42,509 nucleotides of DNA from NCBI GenBank assembly GCA_016872875.1, contig VGYW01000011.1, forward strand, positions 1 through 42,509. The letters are read 5' to 3'. This document shows positions 1 to 8,173 of this stretch, piece by piece; within the stretch, counting starts at the first letter, position 1, and every line of letters starts with the position of its first letter. The position numbers and the translations under genes are program-made. This stretch comes from Planctomycetota bacterium. GTDB lineage: Bacteria; Planctomycetota; PUPC01; DSUN01. The notes beneath the pieces were generated by a model. That model saw nothing but the letters and a program-made list of their open reading frames with translations, searched no databases and was not told where the DNA came from.

Positions 1-80
1 GGCGAACCCTGTCAACTCTCGAAGTACGTGGTCCATTCAATGAGCATGGCCCCCAATTCTGGTAACCTCCTTCGGCGCCG

Positions 81-290
81 AAGCTCCGCACGGAGCGTAC
101 TATAGCAGCCCAGGGCGAAGCCCTGGGACAGGCGGGCGGCCAGATTCAGCCCTGTAGGGGCGTACTACCCGCCCTGGGCGGAATGCGGCGCCCGGAACCG
201 CATAGTACGCCCTTTCAGGGCTGGCCCACGTGCCGCCCCCTTCCCAGGGCTTCGCCCTGGGCTGCTATAGTACGCCCCTGTCGGGGCTCC
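81..290. repeat. MITE-like palindromic element, copy 1
   Basis: This 210-bp element has a near-identical partner of exactly the same length at 37801-38010. Its ends are inverted: the left arm carries GCGTACTATAGCAGCC followed by the hairpin CCCAGGGCGAAGCCCTGGG, and the right arm repeats both in reverse complement (hairpin at 244-262). The inner part holds further short palindromes (CAGCCCTGTAGGGG, CCCTTTCAGGG). I see no open frame that looks coding. The architecture is that of a non-autonomous miniature element or a large REP/BIME unit. The terminal-repeat reading is direct; mobility is inference. Bases 1-80 contain nothing I can assign. Confidence 0.85.
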
Positions 291-339
291 GGAGTAGTTC
301 ACCAGGATTGGTGGCCATACTCTCCATTCAATCGCCCCC

Positions 340-368
340 TTGACTCAGGGTCCCATTTCTGGTACTTT
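340..368 (+). promoter_or_regulatory. Sigma-70-like promoter for the gene at 450
   Basis: TTGACT at 340-345 and TACTTT at 363-368 are separated by 17 bp. The pair lies about 80 bp upstream of the ATG at 450. The match is reasonable at -35 and moderate at -10. Confidence 0.5.
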
Positions 369-449
369 ACCTCTGAGGCCAGCACGCTGCCCGGGTGGCT
401 TGCTCGCTCCCCGTGTCGTCCCCGGCTTGTGCGTGGTCCTGGGCGCGCG

Positions 450-1094
450 ATGTCTGGCTTCGGAGGATGTTCCGTGCCACGTTCCGAGGGGCCTGAGGAG
501 TTCTTTAAGGTCCTCCGCGAGGTGCAACAGGAGAAGTCGAAGCACGAGGGCCGGCCGCCGGGCGCGGAGCCGGCTCTGGCCTTCGAGCCCGACACGTTGC
601 CGGCAGGCACGCTGTGCCTGAGTTACCTGGCGGCGCTCGGCAGCGTCGTCATCGTCGTTCTCCTGGTCATCCTGGCCTATCTATTCGGCCGGCAGCACGG
701 CTGGTGGGCCTACGATGCCGCGCTGAAGCGCCAGGCGGAGCGGGCGGCACAGAAGGCCACGTCCGCCGCGCCAGTCCAGCCGCCCCCGCTGGCCACGGAA
801 CCCGAGGTGCTCGACGGCCTGGTGTTCACCCTTGTCACCCTCGGCAAGGCCCCGGCCGACCGCGCGAGCGTGGAGAAGGAGGCCGAGTTCCTCAACAAGT
901 ACGCCCCCTTCAAGGCCCTCCAGGTGGAGGCCTACGCCTGGCGCGACCGCGGCGGCAGGTATCGCCTGTGCGCCAGGGGCTTCAAAGGGATGGACGAGGC
1001 GACCCGCAAGCAGGTGCGCGACAAGCTCCGAAGCCTCTCCCCACACGGCAAGGGCCGGCGGGACTACCAGGATAGCGACTTCCTGCCCCAGTGA
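450..1094 (+). CDS. Single-pass membrane protein with a C-terminal SPOR-like domain
   Basis: This 214-residue protein has a hydrophilic N-terminus of about 55 residues, one hydrophobic segment at about 57-80, a short linker rich in Ala, Pro and Lys, and a compact C-terminal domain at about 125-200 (LVTLGKAPADRASVEKEAEF onward). The alternation of strands and helices in that domain resembles a SPOR-type fold, but I cannot confirm the family, so the function is unknown. The frame stays open upstream to 183, but that part runs through the repeat element at 81-290, so I chose the ATG at 450 just downstream of a promoter-like pair. Its stop overlaps the possible GTG at 1091, and the next gene follows on the same strand, so the two are probably co-transcribed. 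The domain may be periplasmic if the N-terminus is cytoplasmic. Confidence 0.65.
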   Translation: MSGFGGCSVPRSEGPEEFFKVLREVQQEKSKHEGRPPGAEPALAFEPDTLPAGTLCLSYLAALGSVVIVVLLVILAYLFGRQHGWWAYDAALKRQAERAAQKATSAAPVQPPPLATEPEVLDGLVFTLVTLGKAPADRASVEKEAEFLNKYAPFKALQVEAYAWRDRGGRYRLCARGFKGMDEATRKQVRDKLRSLSPHGKGRRDYQDSDFLPQ

Positions 1095-1111
1095 AGGAGG
1101 GGGGCCAGATC

Positions 1112-2191
1112 GTGGCGCGTTCGATCAAGTGTCCGCATTGCGGCAAGGTCGTGAAGGTCCACGAGGAGGCCGCGGGCAAGCGGGTGGACTGCCCGGAGTG
1201 CCACAAGGCGTTCCGCGCGCCCCAGGCCATCGCGACGCCTGAGAAGCCCACCGAAGCGGCCGCCCCGCCCCCCGCGGCCCAGCCGCCCCCAGCTCCCACA
1301 GGGCGGGTCTGGTACTTCCACCTCGACGGCCGGAACGACGGCCCTCACACGCCCGAAACCGTCATAGAGCAGATCAGGACCGGCCGCCTCGACGCCAAGA
1401 GCCTCGTCTGGAAGGAGGGGATGGGCGACTGGAAGCCGCTGGCGGAAGTCCAGGACTTCCGCGGCGCGCTCAGCGTCCCGCCCCCCGTCTCCAAGGCCAA
1501 GGCGCACCCGCACGCGCAGCCCGGCCGCGGACGCGAGCGCGAGCCGGAGCACGAGCAGCATGCCCGGTATTCGCGCTCCAAGGCCCGGCGCGACCTCGCG
1601 ATCGGCCTCTGGGTCGCCGGCGGACTCGGCTTCGCCGCACTCGTCGTCCTCATCGTGGTCCTGAGCCAGAAGGAGAAGGAGGATACCGCGCCGGCGGGTC
1701 CCAAGGTCATCCAGCCCATCGTCGTGGACAACCCTCAGCCACAGCCTTCGGCGGAGCCCAAGGTGAAGCCCGGCCCACAGCCGCGCCCAAAGGTTGAGGC
1801 CAGCAACCAGAAGCTCCTCACAGACCTGGTGGCGGACCTCGACAGCGGCTTCACGGCGGCCATCGAGGGCCACAAGAAGGCCAACCGCAGGCCGATTGAC
1901 GCCCTCATCAAGAAGTGCAGGAGCCACGCCGAGAAGCTGGCCGCGCCCGAACGCCAGTGGGGCGGCTACAAGGACCCCGTGGACAGCCTCGTGGCGCTCC
2001 TCAACCAGGGGGCCAACGGCATGCAGAAGACCCTGGCTGAGCGTTCCGTCAACTGGGGCATGGGCGAGAGCCTGGACGATAAGCAGAAGGACATCAGCAT
2101 GCGGCGGCAGGAGTTCGAGTGGCTCACCAACTGGCGGAGAATCCTCGCCGACGCAGTAAAGAAGATAAGGGACAAGGGGCTGGATTTCTGA
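1112..2191 (+). CDS. Zinc-ribbon, GYF_2 domain, single-pass membrane protein
   Basis: The 359-residue product begins with an MJ0042-type zinc ribbon: CPHC at 7-10 and CPEC at 27-30 supply four cysteine ligands. A Pro/Ala linker leads to a GYF_2 domain at about 66-118 (VWYFHLDGRNDGPHTPETV, then WKEGMGDWKPL), a fold that usually binds proline-rich peptides. One transmembrane helix sits at about 162-185, and a helical, charged domain of about 170 residues follows. This combination is common in planctomycete membrane proteins of unknown role; a scaffold or secretion-linked function is only a guess. The GTG at 1112 follows GAAGGAGGGGG at 1093-1103 with good spacing and is preferred over the GTG at 1091. 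It lies directly downstream of the 450-1094 gene, suggesting one transcript. Confidence 0.8.
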   Translation: MARSIKCPHCGKVVKVHEEAAGKRVDCPECHKAFRAPQAIATPEKPTEAAAPPPAAQPPPAPTGRVWYFHLDGRNDGPHTPETVIEQIRTGRLDAKSLVWKEGMGDWKPLAEVQDFRGALSVPPPVSKAKAHPHAQPGRGREREPEHEQHARYSRSKARRDLAIGLWVAGGLGFAALVVLIVVLSQKEKEDTAPAGPKVIQPIVVDNPQPQPSAEPKVKPGPQPRPKVEASNQKLLTDLVADLDSGFTAAIEGHKKANRRPIDALIKKCRSHAEKLAAPERQWGGYKDPVDSLVALLNQGANGMQKTLAERSVNWGMGESLDDKQKDISMRRQEFEWLTNWRRILADAVKKIRDKGLDF

Positions 2192-2315
2192 CCGGCCCGG
2201 GCCCTCCGGCCCGTGGCACACACATCAACCATCGGCGGTCGATCCCCAGTAGACCTGAGCGCGGCGTCATGTCCTGAAGGGATGTCGCCCACACGCCGCG
2301 GTAGGCAGGGACCCA

Positions 2316-2371
2316 GTTCGTAGTGCGGCCTTCAGGCCGTCCGGATACGGGCTGAAGCCCGCACTACGAAC
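2316..2371. repeat. REP-like inverted pair, family CGTAGTGCGG
   Basis: A 56-bp inverted repeat runs from GTTCGTAGTGCGG to CGCACTACGAAC, and each half has its own small hairpin around CTTCAGG or CTGAAG. It fills the gap between two convergent genes and could end transcription from both sides. Related copies are at 19213-19284 and 32631-32684, with a single half-site inside a coding region at 15841-15865. Confidence 0.85.
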
Positions 2372-2380
2372 ACGCACGCC

Positions 2381-3466
2381 CTACCGCCTGCGTCTATAGC
2401 TCCCATAGTTGCGGATGAGCTTGATGACGCGCTGGTAGGAGGCGAAGGAGACGTTGTCGGGGACGCTGTGGTCGGAGTGGTAGATGTAGCCGCCACCACG
2501 CTTGGCGAAGCTGACCTTGGTGCGGATTTCGTCCTCCAGGGCCTTGGGGTCCTCCTCGGCGGCAGCCATCTTGCGGACGTCTATCCCGCCCATGAAGGCC
2601 AGCCTATCGCCATACTGCTTCTTGAGGGCGAGGAGGTCCATGCCGGCCTTGACCTCGAGGGGCTGGAGACAGGTCCAGCCGGCGTCGAGGAGGTCGGGGA
2701 CGAGCTCGGTGACGTTTCCGCAGGAGTGGAGGATGCAGGGCAGGCCGCGGCGCTTGAAGGGCTCGAGGTAGCGGCGATGGGCGGGCCGGAGCACTTCGCG
2801 GTAGGCGCGCGGCGAGAAGAAGAGCCGATGCTTGTAGCCGAGGTCGTCGTAGTAGAAGGCGGCGTCGAAATCAATGCCGCGGGCGAAGAGCTCCTCGACG
2901 ATTGCGACGGCGAGGTCGGCCTGCATCATGAAGATCTCGCTCGCCCAGTCGGGCTGCTCGACGATTGCGGTGAGGAGTCCGACGGGTCCGAGGAGGCTGC
3001 CGGAGTTGAGGTCGTAGCCGATTCCGCCGCCGAAGGTGAGGAAGAGGCCCTTCGCCCGCGCGTTCTCGTGGGTCTTCTTGGCGTTGTCCCAGTTGAGGCG
3101 GGTCTCGTCGTACTTCAGCGCGCCCTTCCGCTCGTCCCAGTCGCGGCGGGTCCTCACCGTGAAGTCCACGAGCTCGGGGGTGGAGGTCTTGCCCTTCCAG
3201 TTGCGGTGGACGGCGCCGTTGGAGCCGCGCTGGACGATGTACTCGTCGGTCTCTTCGAGCTTTTCGGTTGGGATGCGGAGCGAGAGGTCGCAGCCGACGC
3301 CGGCGAACTCGTAGTGGAAGAACTCGTGCGGGCCGACACCCTCGGGCAGCCCCTCCTTGTGCCAGCGGGCGATGGTGGTGCCCCAGGGGGCGTCCTGGAT
3401 CGCCACGCGGTCCGCCTCCTTGTGCTCGAGGGCGAGCCGAATCCGTTCGCGCGACGTCATCTCCAT
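2381..3466 (-). CDS. Uroporphyrinogen decarboxylase-like (URO-D superfamily) protein
   Basis: The 361-residue length and overall pattern fit the URO-D/MtaA/CmuA superfamily: an MTSRERIRLALEHKEADRVA start, the LHSCGNV block in the second half, and a MGGIDV stretch followed by a glycine-rich GGGYIYHSDHSVPDNVS end. True haem-pathway HemE is less likely because this divergent subgroup usually occurs in many copies per genome and is associated with cobalamin-dependent methyl transfer or unknown reactions; the substrate cannot be read from sequence. The ATG at 3466 (MEMTSRER) follows GCAGGAGC with good spacing. A second superfamily member lies at 40923-42023 and begins with the same MTSRER motif. 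The neighbouring B12-radical SAM gene is on the same strand but separated by a repeat element. A promoter at 3513-3540 supports this start. Confidence 0.85.
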   Translation of the reverse strand: MEMTSRERIRLALEHKEADRVAIQDAPWGTTIARWHKEGLPEGVGPHEFFHYEFAGVGCDLSLRIPTEKLEETDEYIVQRGSNGAVHRNWKGKTSTPELVDFTVRTRRDWDERKGALKYDETRLNWDNAKKTHENARAKGLFLTFGGGIGYDLNSGSLLGPVGLLTAIVEQPDWASEIFMMQADLAVAIVEELFARGIDFDAAFYYDDLGYKHRLFFSPRAYREVLRPAHRRYLEPFKRRGLPCILHSCGNVTELVPDLLDAGWTCLQPLEVKAGMDLLALKKQYGDRLAFMGGIDVRKMAAAEEDPKALEDEIRTKVSFAKRGGGYIYHSDHSVPDNVSFASYQRVIKLIRNYGSYRRRR

Positions 3467-3512
3467 TTCGGGCTCCTGCAAGAGGGATGGGTGGGCATGT
3501 GGCTCGCCGCAG

Positions 3513-3540
3513 ATTGTATCGCCATCCGCGGGAAAGTCAA
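3513..3540 (-). promoter_or_regulatory. Sigma-70-like promoter for the URO-D-like gene
   Basis: On the minus strand TTGACT (3540-3535) and TACAAT (3518-3513) are 16 bp apart. Transcription would begin near 3506, about 40 bp before the ATG at 3466. Confidence 0.6.
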
Positions 3541-3586
3541 AAGCGCGCGGCCTGTCGGGTGCGCGCCGGGACTGTAGCTGGATTCC

Positions 3587-3768
3587 CCAGCCCCGAAGGG
3601 GCGACATGGCAAAGCCCAGGGCAACGCCCTGGGAACGTGGCGACCCCAGGCGCAGCCCTGAAAGGGCGACATAGCGGCGCTCTATCTCGCCCTTTCAGGG
3701 CTTGCCCATAGGCGTCCCTGGACCCAGGGCGTTGCCCTGGGCTTTACCATGCGAGCCTTTCAGGCTCC
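3587..3768. repeat. MITE-like palindromic element, related architecture
   Basis: An element of about 180 bp with inverted ends. The left arm carries CGACATGGCAAAGCCC then a hairpin CCCAGGGCAACGCCCTGGG; the right arm carries CCCAGGGCGTTGCCCTGGG then GCTTTACCATGCGAGCC, the reverse complement with a few changes. The centre holds GCCCTGAAAGGGCGA and its inverse. It resembles the 81-290 element in plan but differs in loop and border sequence. The rest of this intergenic stretch (3541-3586 and 3769-3927) shows no gene. Confidence 0.75.
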
Positions 3769-3927
3769 AGAGAAGACCCGTCCACCTACAATGTCGGCTC
3801 GCACCCCAGCCTGTCCACGGCACGGCGGCGGCATATCCGCGCGCGCCCCGCCGCCCGCGATGGTTTCGGAGCTGAACAACTCCGCAGGCATCGTGAGCGG
3901 CCTCATGGCCGCGGCGAGCGCTGTGGG

Positions 3928-5406
3928 TCAGAGGACGTGGAGCTCGCAGACCTTGCGGAAGTGGTGGCCGTAGATGGCGAGGGTGACGGCCACTGGAAGA
4001 AGATGGCGGCGGTGGAGGAGTGTCCAGGCGAGAAGGCGCCAGTAGTGGAAGCGCTCGCGGCCGATGATGCCGAGCCTGACGACGGAGCGAGCGAGCGCGC
4101 GCAGGTCGCCGAAAGTCACGCGGCCCTTGAGCTTCCGGGGGCGGTATTCGCGGAGGAAGGTCTTGACCCGCGCGTAGTAGTGCTTGGGCGAGTAGATGCG
4201 GCGCAGGATGCGCCGATAGCCGTCGCGGAGCGCCTCCAGGCTCATCCTGGGCACGATGTTGGTGTCGCCATCCACGTTGTCGCCCGAGGTCGTGCCGCGG
4301 AGGCGTCCCTCGCGCTTGAGGCGCTCGAAGAGCCGTGTGCCCGGCAGGGCCTCCAGGAGGCCGACCATTGCGGTGACGATGCCGCTCTGCTGGATGAAGG
4401 CGATCTGGCGCTCGAAGATGGAGGGGGTGTCGGTGTCGAAGCCCACGATGAAGCCGCCCTGGACCTCCAGGCCGGCACGCTGGATGCGCTTGACGTCGGC
4501 GACGAGGTCGCGCCCCTTGTTCTGGTCCTTCGAGCAGGCGGCCAGGCCGACCTCATCGGGGGTCTCGATGCCGACGAAGACGGTTCTGAACCCCGCGCGG
4601 ACCATCATGTCCATCAGCTCGCCGTCATCGGCCAGGTTGATTGACGCCTCGGTGAAGAACGCCGTGGGGGTGTGGTGCTGCTGCCACTCGATGAGGGCGG
4701 GCAGCAGCTCTTCCTTGAGGCGCCGCTTGTTCCCGATCAGATTGTCGTCCACGAAGAACACGTTGCCGCGCCAGCCAGCCGCCTGGAGAGCGTCGAGCTC
4801 GGCGAGCACCTGGGCGGCGCTCTTGGCGCGGGGGCGGTGGCCGAAGAGGGCGGTCACGTTGCAGAAGTCGCAGTTGAAGGGGCAGCCGCGCGAGTACTGG
4901 ATGCTCATGGTCGCGTAGCGCCGCAGGTCGGCGAGCTCCCAGAGCGGCGTGGGCGTGTCGTGGAGTTCGGGGAACTGGGCGGCGGTGTAGATGCGGCGCG
5001 GCTCGCCGCGCCCGAGGTCCGCGAGGAACTCGGGCAGCGCGGTCTCGGCCTCGCCGAGCACCAGGTGGTCAACCTCTGGGAACTGGTCGGGCTCCGCGGT
5101 GAAGAGCGGCCCGCCTGCGACGACGCGCTTGCCGGCCCGCTGGCAGCGCGCGATCAGGCGCCGCGCCGCGTCGCGCTGCACCGCCATCGCGCTCACGAAC
5201 ACCAGGTCGGCCCACGCGATGTCGCGGTCGCGCAGCCGCCGCACGTTCAGGTCAACAAGCCGCTTCTCCCACTCCCGCGGCAGCATCGCCGCCACCGTGA
5301 GCAGCCCCAGCGGCGGCAGGGAGGCACGCTTGCGGACGAACTTCAGCGCGTGCTTGAAGCTCCAGAACGTGTCGGGAAACTCGGGGTAGAGCAGAAGCGT
5401 CTTCAA
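3928..5406 (-). CDS. B12-binding domain radical SAM protein
   Basis: This 492-residue enzyme has an N-terminal cobalamin-binding-type Rossmann domain (about 1-150, beginning KTLLLYPEFPDTFWSFKHAL) followed by a radical SAM core whose CxxxCxxC cluster motif, CPFNCDFC, places cysteines at 175, 179 and 182. The C-terminal region resembles the DUF4070 extension of this class. Such proteins reductively cleave S-adenosylmethionine and often methylate or rearrange unactivated carbons in lipids, hopanoids or natural products; the substrate here is unknown. No ATG precedes the conserved N-terminus. The best start is the TTG at 5406, with a GAGGA Shine-Dalgarno about seven bases upstream that is itself part of an iterated GAGGAC repeat at 5405-5477. 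The open frame upstream of 5406 translates repeat DNA and the RRM gene's glycine-rich end and is not believed. Confidence 0.88.
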   Translation of the reverse strand: MKTLLLYPEFPDTFWSFKHALKFVRKRASLPPLGLLTVAAMLPREWEKRLVDLNVRRLRDRDIAWADLVFVSAMAVQRDAARRLIARCQRAGKRVVAGGPLFTAEPDQFPEVDHLVLGEAETALPEFLADLGRGEPRRIYTAAQFPELHDTPTPLWELADLRRYATMSIQYSRGCPFNCDFCNVTALFGHRPRAKSAAQVLAELDALQAAGWRGNVFFVDDNLIGNKRRLKEELLPALIEWQQHHTPTAFFTEASINLADDGELMDMMVRAGFRTVFVGIETPDEVGLAACSKDQNKGRDLVADVKRIQRAGLEVQGGFIVGFDTDTPSIFERQIAFIQQSGIVTAMVGLLEALPGTRLFERLKREGRLRGTTSGDNVDGDTNIVPRMSLEALRDGYRRILRRIYSPKHYYARVKTFLREYRPRKLKGRVTFGDLRALARSVVRLGIIGRERFHYWRLLAWTLLHRRHLLPVAVTLAIYGHHFRKVCELHVL

Positions 5407-5477
5407 TCGTCCTCGTCCCCGTCGTTGTCCTCGTCCTCGACCGCTTCCGTCTCGGACCACCTCTCGAGGACCGAGGG
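5405..5477. repeat. Iterated GTCCTC inverted repeat, degenerate copy
   Basis: The left arm at 5405-5440 is AATCGTCCTCGTCC followed by further GTCCTC words; a short degenerate right arm CTCGAGGACCGAGGG lies at 5463-5477. It separates the RRM gene from the radical SAM gene and supplies the latter's ribosome-binding sequence. Other copies are at 9572-9671, 17387-17421 with 18426-18460, and 38912-39009. Confidence 0.65.
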
Positions 5478-5536
5478 TGAGTGGCGTGCATGCGTGCACG
5501 CCACTCAGCCGGGTCACGCGTGCAGATATGCACGCC

Positions 5537-5890
5537 CTACCAGGAGGGGCGCCGATCGCCGCCGCGCCCGCCACCGCCGCCGCCGTAGCCGCCGCGCCCA
5601 CCGCCGCCGCCGCCACCGCCGTGGCCGCCACGGCCGCCGCGGCTGTCGCCGCGCGGACGCGCCTCGTTGACGTTCAGCGTCCGGCCGCCGAGGTCGGTGC
5701 CGTTGAGCGCCTGGATGGCCGCCCTGGCCTGGTCGGCGTTGGGCATCTCCACGAAGCCGAAGCCGCGCGAGCGCCCGGTCTCCCTGTCCGTGATCACCGA
5801 CGCGGAGGCCACCTCGCCGTGCGCCTCGAAGGCCGCGCGCAGCTCGGCGTCCCCCGTGTTGAAGGACAGGTTACCGACGTAGATGTTCAT
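5537..5890 (-). CDS. RRM-domain RNA-binding protein with glycine-rich tail
   Basis: This 117-residue protein carries one RNA recognition motif: RNP2 is IYVGNL at 3-8 and RNP1 is RGFGFVEM at 42-49. After residue 80 comes an Arg/Gly-rich tail (about 81-117). Single-RRM proteins of this size occur in cyanobacteria, planctomycetes and other bacteria, and several are cold-induced RNA chaperones. The ATG at 5890 follows GGAGA six bases upstream. A strong promoter lies at 6141-6169, leaving an untranslated leader of about 245 bases, compatible with post-transcriptional control. The longer upstream frame starting near 6058 lacks RRM homology and crosses the leader hairpins, so I do not use it. Confidence 0.92.
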   Translation of the reverse strand: MNIYVGNLSFNTGDAELRAAFEAHGEVASASVITDRETGRSRGFGFVEMPNADQARAAIQALNGTDLGGRTLNVNEARPRGDSRGGRGGHGGGGGGGGRGGYGGGGGGRGGDRRPSW

Positions 5891-6135
5891 GCACCATCTC
5901 CACAAGTTGGACCCCACCGCCATCCGCAGTCGGCCGCCTTGAGCTGGTCCGGGGCATAGGGCGCAGCGCCAATCGCGGGCTCGGCCGCGCCGCCCCCGAA
6001 CGCTCGGGGGCCTCAGACGCGGCCAGGATGCCAAGCCAAATGGGAGCCGGAACCACAACTGGCGAGCGCGTCACAAGGAGGGCGTTCTGGCAGGCACGCA
6101 TCGCTTGTGCGTGTTCGTCAACCGGTCCACAATTC
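5891..6135 (-). other. Long 5' leader of the RRM gene
   Basis: About 245 bases lie between the predicted transcription start and the ATG at 5890. The leader contains a perfect stem CCCCCGA/CGGGGG-type hairpin around 5994-6011 and several GC-rich segments, but no plausible gene. Leaders of this length are typical of cold-shock-type genes; a thermosensor or autoregulatory role here is inference only. Bases 6170-6264 upstream of the promoter show nothing I can assign. Confidence 0.45.
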
Positions 6136-6140
6136 AGTGC

Positions 6141-6169
6141 ATTATAGCAGGCCCAGGGCCAGCATGCAA
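6141..6169 (-). promoter_or_regulatory. Strong sigma-70-like promoter for the RRM gene
   Basis: TTGCAT (6169-6164) and a perfect TATAAT (6146-6141) are separated by 17 bp on the minus strand. Confidence 0.7.
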
Positions 6170-6264
6170 GCGCAAAAGCGCACCGCCCGTAATGCCTCAG
6201 TCTCAGGCTGCGCCCGCCCCTCACAGGTGCCACGGCTGGCCCGCCCAGCCGTGTCTGGGGCTTG

Positions 6265-8004
6265 TTATGGGAGCACCGACAGCTCGACGTAGGAGGCGTG
6301 GGCGGGGCCGTGGTGGAGCTTGTTCTCGGCGGCCTGGGGCATGGTCCAGGTGGCGGGGGAATCGGCGACGTTGAGGTTGCGGTCGAAGCGGGGGAAGTTG
6401 GAACTGGAGACGTGGAGCCCGACGCGGCTGCCCTTCTTGAAGGCGTAGGCGGTGCTCCAGAGGTCAATCTCGACCTCGGCAATCTCGCCGGGCTTGAGGA
6501 GCTTCGGCGTCCCGCGGCCGTCGCGGTAGCGGCAGCGGACGATGCCGTCCTGGATGTTCGCGGCGTAGCCATCGGGGCGGACGTCGAGGAGCATGGCCGT
6601 GAAGTCGGTGTCGGGCGCGGAGGACGAGACGAAGAGGTGGGCTTTGAGGCGCCCGACCACCACGAGGTCCCGCTCGAGCGGCTCGGAGAGGAAGGCCAGC
6701 ACGTCGGGCCGCTCGGCGTTCCTGCGGTGGTCTTTCATGCCCTTAGCGATGATGAGGTTGGTGCCGCCGAGGGTTGGGACGGGTCTTGCGGGGTCGTAGG
6801 TGAAGGCGGAGGGCGGCTCGTCCTGCTTCGGGGCGTCCTTCGAGAGCTTGCCTTTGGAGAGGAAGAGCCTGGTGGGGACGGCTCCCGCGGGGGGCCAGGT
6901 GTCGGCGTCGAGCCAGCGGTCCTGGCCGATGACGTAGGCGCGAATGGGGGGCCACTTGTCAACGTCGTTGGGCTGGTTCTTGAGCCATCGTGCGAACCAT
7001 TTCTCCTGGGTGCCGGCGAGGGCGGAGCGGGCGTTCGGGCAGGCGAGGTCGCCGGCCGGCGCGCCAATGCCGTGTCCCCACGGGCCGATGATGAGGTGGG
7101 AGTGCTTGCGGGCGAGGGCGCCGCCGCGCGTGCGGAGGGTCGTGAGGAGCTCGAGGTTCTCCTGGGCGAAGATGTCGTAGAAGCCGCCGACGATGAAGGT
7201 GGGGACCTGGATGTCCTCGGCGCGGTGGACGGCGCTGATGTCGCGCCAGAGGCCGGGCTTCTCCCAGTTCTTCACGCCGTCGAGCCAGTAGTTCACGTAG
7301 CCCGGCCCGCCGACGGACAGCGGCCCGGCCTCGGCCAGGGGCAGGTGCCAGCACCACTGCATGAAGTTGCGGTGGGGCTGCCACTTGGCGAGCTCGTCGG
7401 CGGGGGCCTCCTTGCGCTGGACGCGCTGGCTGGACCAGGCCTGTCCGATGAGCCAGCCCTGGACGAGTTCCTGGCGGAGGGAGCCGCCGAAGAAGACGAG
7501 GCGGTTGTCGAAGTCGGAGGGCGGGACGGACGGGGCGATGCAGCGGAGGGCGGGGGCCTTGGCCATCGCGGCGGCCAGTTGCGTGTAGCCCACGTAGCTG
7601 CCGCCCATCATCCCCACGGAGCCGTCGCACCAGGGCTGCTTCGCCAGCCACGCTATCGTGTCGAAGGCGTCGTCCAGGTCGGGGAAGAAGGGGCGGTGCT
7701 CGCCCTCGGAGGCGAAGCGGCCGCGGACGTCCTGGCACGCGAAGGCGTAACCGCCGGCGACCGCCATCCCTGCCGGGCCGAGGTTCTTGTGATAGGGCGT
7801 GCGCATGAGGATGACCGGGAAGCGCTGGCCTTCGGCCTTCGGGCAGGCGATGTCGGTGGCCAGCCGCGCCCCGTCGCGCATGGGCACCATCACACCCGTC
7901 TCCACCGCCGCGTGCTTCCGCAGGGCGTCGAGGAAGGGCTGGGCCTTCTCCGCCGCAAGGCAGGTGGCGGCGAGCAAGAGGAAAGCGGCGAGGGGCTTCT
8001 TCAC
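6265..8004 (-). CDS. Exported CocE/NonD family (S15-like) hydrolase
   Basis: The 579-residue protein has a signal peptide (KKPLAAFLLLAATCLAAE) and an alpha/beta-hydrolase of the CocE/Xaa-Pro dipeptidyl-peptidase S15 type. The nucleophile motif is GGSYVGY with serine about residue 136. The expected Asp lies near GGFYDIFAQEN and the His in IIGPWGHG. A C-terminal jelly-roll domain starts around SSSAPDTDF. The family includes cocaine esterase, glutaryl-7-ACA acylase and dipeptidyl peptidases, so an ester or amide substrate outside the cytoplasm is likely but unspecified. The GTG at 8004 follows CAGGAGAA with good spacing and places the signal peptide at the very N-terminus; an upstream start at 8043 would bury it. 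A promoter at 8035-8063 and a 9-bp repeat array lie just upstream. Confidence 0.9.
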   Translation of the reverse strand: MKKPLAAFLLLAATCLAAEKAQPFLDALRKHAAVETGVMVPMRDGARLATDIACPKAEGQRFPVILMRTPYHKNLGPAGMAVAGGYAFACQDVRGRFASEGEHRPFFPDLDDAFDTIAWLAKQPWCDGSVGMMGGSYVGYTQLAAAMAKAPALRCIAPSVPPSDFDNRLVFFGGSLRQELVQGWLIGQAWSSQRVQRKEAPADELAKWQPHRNFMQWCWHLPLAEAGPLSVGGPGYVNYWLDGVKNWEKPGLWRDISAVHRAEDIQVPTFIVGGFYDIFAQENLELLTTLRTRGGALARKHSHLIIGPWGHGIGAPAGDLACPNARSALAGTQEKWFARWLKNQPNDVDKWPPIRAYVIGQDRWLDADTWPPAGAVPTRLFLSKGKLSKDAPKQDEPPSAFTYDPARPVPTLGGTNLIIAKGMKDHRRNAERPDVLAFLSEPLERDLVVVGRLKAHLFVSSSAPDTDFTAMLLDVRPDGYAANIQDGIVRCRYRDGRGTPKLLKPGEIAEVEIDLWSTAYAFKKGSRVGLHVSSSNFPRFDRNLNVADSPATWTMPQAAENKLHHGPAHASYVELSVLP

Positions 8005-8034
8005 TTCGGGCTTCTCCTGATTGTGGTTCGCCCC

Positions 8035-8063
8035 AATAAACACACTTCACTGCGGAAACGCAA
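8035..8063 (-). promoter_or_regulatory. Possible promoter for the CocE-type gene
   Basis: TTGCGT (8063-8058) and TTTATT (8040-8035) are 17 bp apart on the minus strand. The presumed transcript starts close to 8028, 24 bp before the GTG at 8004. Confidence 0.45.
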
Positions 8064-8066
8064 GCT

Positions 8067-8107
8067 CGATCCGACTGATCCGACTGATCCGACTGATCCG
8101 ACCGATC
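8067..8107. repeat. 9-bp tandem repeat array (CCGACTGAT)
   Basis: About four and a half copies of the 9-mer CCGACTGAT, the last changed to CCGACCGAT, lie directly upstream of the -35 box of the minus-strand hydrolase gene. It could be a regulator binding array or slipped-strand repeat. No partner arm is visible. Confidence 0.75.
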
Positions 8108-8173
8108 AAGCGAACAGGCGCACGGCGCCCCCCTTCCCCGCTTGACATCAGTGGCGTGTTCGGGCACCATGGG

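Noticed and set aside
183..449. N-terminal extension of the gene at 450
   Set aside because: It translates the end of the MITE-like repeat and overlaps the predicted promoter at 340-368.
2381..3466. Calling this gene hemE
   Set aside because: It belongs to the URO-D superfamily but two divergent paralogues without other haem genes argue against a housekeeping role.
6262..8145. 627-residue plus-strand open frame opposite the hydrolase gene
   Set aside because: Composition is that of an antisense shadow of a GC-rich gene. The minus strand encodes a clear CocE-type hydrolase with a signal peptide.
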